Positions 1 through 4,916 of a stretch of DNA of 5,471 bases are shown here, one piece after another. Positions within the stretch are counted from its first letter, which is position 1; each line of letters starts with the position of its first letter. This DNA comes from Clostridiales bacterium. Its GTDB lineage: Bacteria > Bacillota > Clostridia > Christensenellales > CAG-1252. The notes below the pieces were generated by a model, which searched no databases, was not told the origin of the DNA, and worked only from the letters and a program-made list of their open reading frames with translations. Location of the stretch: assembly GCA_003445835.1 (NCBI GenBank), contig DMCI01000135.1, positions 1-5,471 of the forward strand, in the 5' to 3' direction. Made by a program: the position numbers and the translations under genes.

Positions 1-2411
1 TCGGTCTTGGACGCTTGCGCAACGCCCTGCGCGCTTGCCTTTTTGCCCTCGATGTCGCGGTTGATATCTTCCGCGGCGGTGATCTCCGTGGAAAGTGTCT
101 GCAAACGAGCGCTGAGCTCGTCGTATTCCGCTTGATCCTTGGTCATGCGTTCGTTGGTTTCTTCGATCAGTTTTTCGGAAGTGGCGATGCGCTCGGTCTC
201 GGCGGTGATCTTTACGTCAAGATCCTGCAGATCGTCACGAAGAGCGTAAACTTCCTCTTCGATCTTTTTGGCTTCCGCGCTTTTCTGCTCCACTTCGGCG
301 CGGAGCGTTTCGCGGCGCATAAAGATATCCTTCAGTTCCGCCTGAGCGTCGGCAAGCTCACGCTCCTTGCTGAGGTGCAACGAAGTCTTTTGACGACGAC
401 TGCCGCCCGTGATCGTCCTTCTGGGATCGATAATATCACCGTCCAACGTGACGATCTTGACGCCGTAATCGTAGCGATCCGCCATCAATCTGGCGCACTC
501 CAGATCCTCCGCGATGACCGTCCTGCCGAGAAGCTGCGAGATCACCTCGTAATGACGGGGGTCGTAAGAGATCAGATCGGAACAAATACCGATGGCGCCG
601 CGCATTTCCAAAACGCCGCGGTACTCGTAAGCGAGGTTTTGCGGACGCGCCTTGTTGGCGGGGATCATCGTCGCCACGCCGTATTCCATCTTTTTGAGAT
701 AATTGACGATATACACCGCGTCGGTATCGGTGGGAGTGACCACGTGTTGCACCGAAGCGCCGAGCGCGGCTTCGATGGCTACTTCGTACTCCTTGGGCAC
801 CTTGATCAACTGTCCGACGACGCCTTCGATATGCTCGTTTAAAGCGGGATCGTTTTTGGCGTCGTTCAAAAGAAGTTTGACCGCCTGTTGATAGCCGTCG
901 TGTTGACCGACCATCTCCGCCATTGCGCGGACTCTGCCCTCTTTGCCGGCGTACTCCGCGTTCAAAGCGTCCAAAGAACGATTCATCGCGTAAAGACCTT
1001 GACGAAGCTCGTTGAATTCACCCATACGGAGAACGCGTCTTTCACGGATCTCCTGCTTCTTTTTGTTGGCTTCCTCAATGCGAAGGCGGCATTCTTCGGA
1101 GTTCTTTTCCTCCCTTTCGATGGTGGCACCGGACGCCTTGATGGCAAGATCCAACGAAGCAAGACGCTTGCGGAGAGAACCCGCCTCGGCGGTCAATCCC
1201 GCAAGGGAACTTTTTACGTCCGACAACCTGCCGAACACGTCGAAAACTTCACTGTTGGACTTTTCGATATTGCTTTCGTTACCCGCAATTTGCTCTGAAA
1301 GAGCAAAATATTTGTCGTTCAATGCGTCGAGACGTTGCTCGGCAAGGAAGAGCTCCTTGTTGCGGATATCCAAAATATTTTTGGCTTCCGAAAGCGTTTC
1401 CGCCGTGACGGTGCCTTCCTCGGTAAGGGAGGCAAGCTCCTCTTCCAAACGAGCGATCTCCTCCGTCAAATGGGCGATCTTGTTTTGGTAAACAGCCATC
1501 AAGCCGCTGTTCTTTTCACTGCTGACTTTTAAACGCTCCCTCTCCTCCATCAAGGCGCGGACTTCTTGTTCGTTGCGGTCGATGTCCTCAAGGGCTTTGT
1601 CGTGATCCGCAGCCAAACGAAGGGACTCGCTCTCCTTGGCGTAAAGCTCTTCGGTAAAGGCTTTGACGTTTTGGGCGATCTTTTGCTTTTTTAAGACGCT
1701 GTCCTCGCGGGAATAGAGGTAATAGTTGACCTCTTGATAACGCATTTGCTCCTTGTATTCAAAGAACTTTTGCGCCGCTTCGCGCTGTTTTGCGAGGGGA
1801 ACGAGTTGGCGGGAAAGCTCCGCCGTGATATCGGTCAAACGTTGGATATCCTCTGCGGAACGGGCAAGTTTCCGTTCGGTCTCGATCTTTTCCGCCTTGG
1901 TCTTGGCGATGCCCGCCGCTTCTTCAAAGATCTGGCGTCTGTCGATGGGTTTGGAATCCATGATCTCCGCAACTTTGCCCTGCCCGATGATGGAGTAGCC
2001 GTCCTTGCCGGCGCCGCTGTCGCGCATCACGTCCAAAATATCGCGCAAACGACAAATGTTGTGGTTCAAATAATACTCGCTGGTACCGGAACGATACAGC
2101 TTGCGGGTGACGACCACTTCTTCGCGGTCGGTTTTGAAAACGTGGTTGGAATTGTCAAAAACGAGGGAAACTTCACAGTAAGACATTGAGGGGCGCTTCT
2201 CGGTACCGTTGAAAATGACGTCCTGCATCTTTGCGCCGCGAAGCGCTTTTGCGCTCATTTCACCGAGAACCCAACGAACAGCGTCTGCGACGTTACTTTT
2301 GCCGCAGCCGTTAGGACCGACGATGCCCGTAAAGCTATTCTTAAAATCGATTACGGTTTTGCCGGCGAAGGATTTGAATCCTTGCAGTTCGAGCCTCTTG
2401 AAGTTGATCAT
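1..2411 (-). CDS. smc: Chromosome segregation/condensation ATPase SMC (3' end outside the window)
   Basis: SMC is the ATPase of the SMC-ScpAB (condensin-like) complex, which dimerises, is loaded at parS/ParB sites and organises the chromosome. The frame is open for 803 codons without a stop and leaves the window; family members are about 1,180 residues, so roughly two thirds are present. Visible parts: N-terminal start MINFKRLELQGFKSFA; Walker A GPNGCGKS at residues 32-39; R-loop region RWVLGE 46-51; Q-loop IIGQGKVAEI with Gln144; FEEAAGI 162-168; a charged coiled coil from about 170 to 520; the hinge from about 527 (HIEGVVGQL) to 671 (ITGGS); then the returning coil. The signature LSGGQ-type motif and Walker B lie outside. 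Start ATG 2411-2409 matches the family N-terminus; its GGGAG site (2416-2420) is only 4 nt away. A promoter lies in the gap from rnc. Identity is certain; completeness of the C-terminus cannot be judged. Confidence 0.97.
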   Translation of the reverse strand, partial: MINFKRLELQGFKSFAGKTVIDFKNSFTGIVGPNGCGKSNVADAVRWVLGEMSAKALRGAKMQDVIFNGTEKRPSMSYCEVSLVFDNSNHVFKTDREEVVVTRKLYRSGTSEYYLNHNICRLRDILDVMRDSGAGKDGYSIIGQGKVAEIMDSKPIDRRQIFEEAAGIAKTKAEKIETERKLARSAEDIQRLTDITAELSRQLVPLAKQREAAQKFFEYKEQMRYQEVNYYLYSREDSVLKKQKIAQNVKAFTEELYAKESESLRLAADHDKALEDIDRNEQEVRALMEERERLKVSSEKNSGLMAVYQNKIAHLTEEIARLEEELASLTEEGTVTAETLSEAKNILDIRNKELFLAEQRLDALNDKYFALSEQIAGNESNIEKSNSEVFDVFGRLSDVKSSLAGLTAEAGSLRKRLASLDLAIKASGATIEREEKNSEECRLRIEEANKKKQEIRERRVLRMGEFNELRQGLYAMNRSLDALNAEYAGKEGRVRAMAEMVGQHDGYQQAVKLLLNDAKNDPALNEHIEGVVGQLIKVPKEYEVAIEAALGASVQHVVTPTDTDAVYIVNYLKKMEYGVATMIPANKARPQNLAYEYRGVLEMRGAIGICSDLISYDPRHYEVISQLLGRTVIAEDLECARLMADRYDYGVKIVTLDGDIIDPRRTITGGSRRQKTSLHLSKERELADAQAELKDIFMRRETLRAEVEQKSAEAKKIEEEVYALRDDLQDLDVKITAETERIATSEKLIEETNERMTKDQAEYDELSARLQTLSTEITAAEDINRDIEGKKASAQGVAQASKT

Positions 2412-2425
2412 CTGTCTCCCATCAA

Positions 2426-2476
2426 AAGCGAAAATTCGCTTATACTATGTAATTATATCACATAACATAAGCGAAT
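2426..2476. repeat. Three-arm inverted-repeat cluster around the smc -10 box
   Basis: ATTCGCTTAT (2434-2443) and ATAAGCGAAT (2467-2476) are a perfect 10-bp inverted repeat with 23 bp between, centres 33 bp apart, one on each side of the -10 box. A third arm AAGCGAA (2426-2432) forms a perfect 7-bp palindrome with the nearer arm (TTCGCTT 2435-2441) and ends 5 nt before the GGGAG ribosome site. Layout fits either an operator bound by a dimeric repressor or competing RNA hairpins. No known regulator motif was recognised. Confidence 0.5.
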
Positions 2477-2481
2477 GAAAA
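2452..2481 (-). promoter_or_regulatory. Predicted sigma-A promoter of smc
   Basis: On the minus strand a perfect -10 TATAAT (2457-2452) follows a weaker -35 TTTTCA (2481-2476) with an 18-nt spacer. The 30 bp upstream are A/T-rich and could act as an UP element. The predicted start is near 2445, giving a leader of about 34 nt before the smc ATG. The promoter would let smc be expressed apart from plsX-rnc, although no terminator separates rnc from smc, so read-through is also likely. Based on sequence match only. Confidence 0.6.
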
Positions 2482-2512
2482 GTATTTAATGAATTTTAGA
2501 AGATTTTTTTGT

Positions 2513-3142
2513 TTAGATCACGCCAAGCGCCGTCAAAGCCAGACGGCAAGCCTCGTTTTCCGCCTTTAAGACCGACGCGCCTTTACCGACGCCTTTGCTC
2601 TTTCCGCCGACGTAAACTTCCACGGTAAAGGTTTTTTTGTCATCCCTGCCCGTAGCGGTATAAGGAGCGTGATAGGTCAGTTTGTTTTTCTCACAATACT
2701 CTTTGAGTTTGCTTTTGTAATCAAAGGACGCGTGCGGCGCAAGCAAAATGGTACGCTTGACGAAAGCGACCGCTTCGTCCGTGCCGCCGTCCAAAAATAC
2801 GGCGCCCACGACCGCTTCGTAAAGGTCGCACTTCATTTTGACGGAAAGCGCGCAATTGCGGCGCAAGCAGGCTTTGGAAAAACCAAGTTGATCCGCAAGA
2901 TAAGAAAGCGGCTCTCTCGAAACCATCAATTTTCGGGTGTTTGTCATTTCCCCCGCCGTTTTACCTTCTTGCCGATACAAAATTTCGCTGACGGCAAATC
3001 CCACAATACTGTCGCCCAAAAACTCCAACCTCTCATAGTTGTTTTTGATATCGAAAGACTTGTGCGTAAGCGCGCGGGTAAGCAAGGACGCATCCTTGAA
3101 AACATAGCCGATTCGTTCGTAAATATCCGAAAAATCAATCAT
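2513..3142 (-). CDS. rnc: Ribonuclease III
   Basis: RNase III cleaves double-stranded RNA, matures rRNA precursors and turns over structured or antisense-paired RNA; it acts as a cytoplasmic dimer. The protein is 209 residues. The nuclease domain holds the signature YERLEFLGDSIV with metal-binding Glu40 and Asp44, and the second acidic pair Asp106 and Glu109 in DLYEAVVGAVFLDGG; these match E41, D45, D114 and E117 of the E. coli enzyme. A C-terminal dsRNA-binding domain follows at about 141-207 (KLKEYC..., FTVEVYVGG). Its last helix reads SVLKAENEA where many relatives have SKKxAE, so one phosphate-contacting lysine seems replaced. The chosen ATG (3142) has AAAGGA at 3151-3156 with an 8-nt spacer and overlaps the plsX stop in ATGATTGA. 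An in-frame TTG at 3160 would give 215 residues but has no ribosome site. Cotranscribed with plsX; the usual acpP between them is absent. Confidence 0.96.
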   Translation of the reverse strand: MIDFSDIYERIGYVFKDASLLTRALTHKSFDIKNNYERLEFLGDSIVGFAVSEILYRQEGKTAGEMTNTRKLMVSREPLSYLADQLGFSKACLRRNCALSVKMKCDLYEAVVGAVFLDGGTDEAVAFVKRTILLAPHASFDYKSKLKEYCEKNKLTYHAPYTATGRDDKKTFTVEVYVGGKSKGVGKGASVLKAENEACRLALTALGVI

Positions 3143-4124
3143 TTCCCACGTCCTTTGCAAGGCGTTCCGACACCTTGCCCGCGATCATATCCCTGACTTG
3201 CAAGATAGCCCCGCAGACAGACTTTGCCTTGGAAGCGCCGTGCGCCTTGACGACGGGCTTTTTGAGCCCCAAAAAGGCGGCGCCGCCGTGCTCGTTGTAG
3301 TCAAGCTTCTTTTTTAATCCTTTGAAAACGGGCTTCAACAGAAGCGCGCCCAATTTAGCGCGCGTGCCACCCGCGTAAATACCTTGTTTTAAAAGAGAGA
3401 AAACGGCGTTTGCCGTGCCTTCCGCGCTCTTTAACGCGACGTTGCCGTCAAAACCGTCCGCCACGACGACGTCCACTTCGCCCGAGAGGATGTCGCGCGC
3501 TTCGACGTTGCCGACGAAATTGATACCCGAAGCCGCCTTCAAAAGCCCGTGGCATTCCACCGAAAAGGCGTTGCCCTTGGTTTCTTCCGCGCCGTTGTTC
3601 AAAAGCCCGACGCGCGGGTTTTCAAGCCCGAAAACGCCTTTTTGATAGGCGACCGCCATACGGGCAAATCCCAAAAGATACGAGGGACGACAATCCACGT
3701 TGGCGCCGCAATCGCACAAGATCACGTTGCCGCCTTTCACCGTGGGAAGCGCGGGCGCAAGCGCGGGACGCTCCACCCCTTTCACCCTGCCGATATACAA
3801 CGTCGCGCCGATCAGCACGGCGCCCGTAGACCCTGCGGATACCAGTCCGTCCGCCTGCCCCGTTTTGACCGCGTCCAAAGCGACGACGAGAGAACTGTTC
3901 TTTTTGGTACGCACGGCGACCACCGGCGTTTCCTCACAGGAAATGACTTCCTCCGCATCCAAAATGGTAAGACGATCATGCGCGCCCGCAAGAGCGGCAA
4001 GTTCCTCCTTCTTACCCGTCAAAAGGATCTCGATATCCTTATCCGCGTCAAGCGCGGCAAGTACCCCTTTTACAACTTCTTGCGGAGCGTTGTCTCCGCC
4101 GTATCCGTCAACAGCAATGCGCAT
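3135..4124 (-). CDS. plsX: Phosphate acyltransferase PlsX (acyl-ACP:phosphate acyltransferase)
   Basis: PlsX converts acyl-ACP plus phosphate to acyl-phosphate, the donor used by PlsY to acylate glycerol-3-phosphate; it is a peripheral membrane enzyme at the start of phospholipid synthesis. The 329-residue protein has normal family length and the family blocks in order: N-terminal MRIAVDGYGGDNAP (relatives usually read VDAMGGD), SAGSTGA near 96-102, CGANVDCRP 139-147, VGLLNNGAEETKGN 172-185, NFVGNVEARDI 202-212, ADGFDGNV 222-229 and GGAAFLGLKKPVVKAHG 280-296. Start ATG 4124 has a near-perfect AAAGGAGG (4130-4137) 5 nt upstream. It leads a transcription unit with its own promoter (TATAAT at 4156-4151) and overlaps rnc by 8 bp. 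In many Firmicutes plsX follows rpmF directly; here 494 bp and a terminator lie between. No FapR-like operator was recognised. Confidence 0.97.
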   Translation of the reverse strand: MRIAVDGYGGDNAPQEVVKGVLAALDADKDIEILLTGKKEELAALAGAHDRLTILDAEEVISCEETPVVAVRTKKNSSLVVALDAVKTGQADGLVSAGSTGAVLIGATLYIGRVKGVERPALAPALPTVKGGNVILCDCGANVDCRPSYLLGFARMAVAYQKGVFGLENPRVGLLNNGAEETKGNAFSVECHGLLKAASGINFVGNVEARDILSGEVDVVVADGFDGNVALKSAEGTANAVFSLLKQGIYAGGTRAKLGALLLKPVFKGLKKKLDYNEHGGAAFLGLKKPVVKAHGASKAKSVCGAILQVRDMIAGKVSERLAKDVGND

Positions 4125-4150
4125 GATTGCCTCCTTTACGATCTTTTACC

Positions 4151-4179
4151 ATTATACCGTAAATTATCCCAAACGGCAA
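4151..4179 (-). promoter_or_regulatory. Predicted sigma-A promoter of plsX-rnc
   Basis: On the minus strand TTGCCG (4179-4174) and a perfect TATAAT (4156-4151) are separated by exactly 17 bp. The predicted start near 4144 gives a leader of about 20 nt, including the AAAGGAGG ribosome site. The -35 sits inside the loop of a perfect 5-bp inverted repeat, CCCAA (4168-4172) and TTGGG (4184-4188), which could be an operator. The AGTGAAGTT array begins immediately upstream at 4190. Confidence 0.7.
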
Positions 4180-4189
4180 GCCCTTGGGG

Positions 4190-4272
4190 AGTGAAGTTTG
4201 CTTCGCAGTGAAGTTTGACTGCGTCAAGTGAAGTTATTTGCAATAGTGAAGTTTCTCACAAAGTGAGAAGTT
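4190..4272. repeat. AGTGAAGTT direct-repeat array with palindromic spacers
   Basis: Four identical 9-mers AGTGAAGTT occur at 4190-4198, 4207-4215, 4227-4235 and 4245-4253, followed by a degenerate fifth (AAGTT, 4268-4272). The intervals are short and different in sequence, yet each is a small palindrome: TGC-TTC-GCA (4199-4207), TGAC-TGC-GTCA (4216-4226), ATT-TGC-AAT (4236-4244) and TCTCAC-AAA-GTGAGA (4254-4268). Periods are 17, 20 and 18 bp. There is no coding potential. The spacers are too short and too symmetric for CRISPR. It lies directly upstream of the plsX promoter. Function unknown; it may be one copy of a dispersed genomic repeat. Confidence 0.8.
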
Positions 4273-4408
4273 GAGGATTTAAGTTTAGAATATCAAGGAT
4301 TGCAAGAAAGCGACTGCAAAAAACAAATTTCGACTGCGGAGAAGGCTCAGTGAGGTATTCCCGCCGTTGGGGTCCCCGAAGGATTTTTATTCTTTGGGGT
4401 GTTGGCGG

Positions 4409-4572
4409 GAGCGTACTCCTTCGTCCTTATACACGATCGAAAAACCTCGAGCGTGGAGAGTGATGTATAGACGAGCGCTCTCCGACGAGTCGAGTATGAG
4501 CGTACTCCTTGTACGTGATTACTTGACGAGGAGGTAGTTAGCGAAGTATATGCATTGCTATACACGCTCGAA
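4409..4572. repeat. Two pairs of internal direct repeats in the ackA-rpmF/plsX gap
   Basis: GAGCGTACTCCTT occurs identically at 4409-4421 and 4498-4510. TATACACGATCGAA (4428-4441) recurs as TATACACGCTCGAA (4559-4572), 13 of 14 identical, and both copies are followed by an A-rich run. The pairs keep their order but the distances differ (89 and 131 bp), as if a segment had been duplicated and one copy later expanded. They overlap the candidate RNA stems and create competing pairings. Confidence 0.7.
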
Positions 4573-4580
4573 TAAAAAAA

Positions 4581-4606
4581 TGCGGTGCATTAGGAAATGC
4601 ACCGCA
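4581..4606. terminator. Bidirectional intrinsic terminator after rpmF
   Basis: TGCGGTGCATT (4581-4591) and AATGCACCGCA (4596-4606) form a perfect 11-bp stem with a 4-nt loop. On the minus strand the stem is followed by seven T (4580-4574) and starts 12 nt past the rpmF stop, so it ends the rpmF transcript. On the plus strand it is followed by ATTTTTTTG-like T-rich sequence (4607-4613), so it can also end a transcript coming from 4358 onward. Confidence 0.9.
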
Positions 4607-4618
4607 ATTTTTTGTTTG

Positions 4619-4810
4619 TTAGTCTTTGTTCTTTTCTTTAATATCCACGACCTTTTCTTTGTCATAGTAACCGCAGTTCGGGCAAACCCTATGACTCTTG
4701 ATCAGTTCATGGCAGTTGGGGCACTCGACAAGACCGGGCGCTTCGATTTTCCAATTAGCCGCGCGGGAATCCCTCCTGGACTTGGAAACTTTACATTTAG
4801 GTACTGCCAT
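4619..4810 (-). CDS. rpmF: 50S ribosomal protein L32
   Basis: L32 is a small protein of the large ribosomal subunit. The 63-residue product begins MAVPKCKVSKSRRDSR, the typical basic L32 N-terminus, and carries an intact zinc ribbon with Cys30, Cys33, Cys43 and Cys46 (CPNC and CPNCG), so it is the zinc-binding form rather than the cysteine-free paralogue made under zinc shortage. A fifth cysteine (Cys6) is outside the ribbon. ATG 4810 is preceded by AGGAGG (4819-4824) with an 8-nt spacer; an in-frame GTG at 4819 overlaps that site and is not the start. The gene has its own consensus promoter and a terminator right after the stop, so it is probably monocistronic. Many Firmicutes have a DUF177/YceD gene directly before rpmF; none is present. 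Confidence 0.97.
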   Translation of the reverse strand: MAVPKCKVSKSRRDSRAANWKIEAPGLVECPNCHELIKSHRVCPNCGYYDKEKVVDIKEKNKD

Positions 4811-4857
4811 ATCATCCACCTCCTATTCGTGCTGATAAACGATGTTCACGATTATTT

Positions 4858-4886
4858 ATTATATGGGAAAGGTCTCTTGCTGTCAA
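4858..4886 (-). promoter_or_regulatory. Perfect consensus sigma-A promoter of rpmF
   Basis: TTGACA (4886-4881) and TATAAT (4863-4858) on the minus strand are both exact consensus and are separated by exactly 17 bp. The predicted start is near 4851, giving a leader of about 40 nt. The strength suits a ribosomal protein gene. The -35 overlaps a 5-bp inverted repeat GTCAA-N5-TTGAC (4882-4896). Confidence 0.88.
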
Positions 4887-4916
4887 CGATTTTGACGAAC
4901 AATTTCGCAAAAAGGA

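Larger units (their letters stand above)
4358..4612 (+). ncRNA. Candidate structured non-coding RNA, plus sense, ending at the shared terminator
   Basis: Manual folding of the plus strand gives: stem A, 4359-4365 with 4404-4410 (7 bp), capped by 4374-4383 with 4390-4399 (10 bp, two G-U); long-range stem B, 4447-4455 with 4563-4571 (9 bp, perfect); inside it stem C, 4455-4462 with 4476-4483 (8 bp, one U-G, sharing base 4455 with B); stem D, 4489-4496 with 4520-4527 plus 4500-4505 with 4511-4516 (14 bp, two G-U, tandem G-A between); and a weak stem E, 4546-4550 with 4559-4563. The terminator at 4581-4606 follows at once. All wobble pairs turn into A-C mismatches on the other strand, so the plus sense is favoured. 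No convincing plus-strand promoter was found and the 5' end is unknown; it may begin near 4320. It could be a known RNA class, an orphan guide-type RNA, or a dispersed repeat. I did not recognise the family. Confidence 0.42.

Noticed and set aside
15..842. Open frame of 275 codons on the plus strand
   Set aside because: It lies wholly antisense to smc, which has clear motifs here (hinge at about 396-833). The product shows no recognisable family and there is no ribosome site; it is a codon-bias shadow.
2408..2422. Four-codon upstream frame whose TGA overlaps the smc ATG
   Set aside because: The frame includes the smc ribosome site itself and has no convincing one of its own; likely chance, although translational coupling cannot be excluded.
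3143..3160. Upstream TTG start for rnc (six extra residues)
   Set aside because: No ribosome site precedes it, whereas ATG 3142 has AAAGGA at 8 nt and the MIDFSDIYERIGY N-terminus fits the family.
3549..4211. Open frame of 220 codons on the plus strand
   Set aside because: Antisense to plsX with every plsX family motif intact on the other strand; no family resemblance.
4190..4272. CRISPR array
   Set aside because: Repeats are only 9 bp and the intervals 8-15 bp and palindromic; no cas genes nearby.
4347..4565. 72-codon minus-strand frame in the rpmF-plsX gap
   Set aside because: GTG start without ribosome site, Ser/Thr/Arg-rich low-quality product, and it lies between a terminator and the structured repeats. 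It is better explained as non-coding sequence.
4168..4612. Insertion sequence or MITE with terminal inverted repeats
   Set aside because: No transposase, no matching terminal inverted repeats and no target-site duplication could be found at the edges of the gap; a dispersed repeat without these marks remains possible.
4882..4896. GTCAA-N5-TTGAC as an ackA terminator or operator
   Set aside because: The stem is only 5 bp, is not followed by a T-run, and its half is dictated by the -35 consensus.
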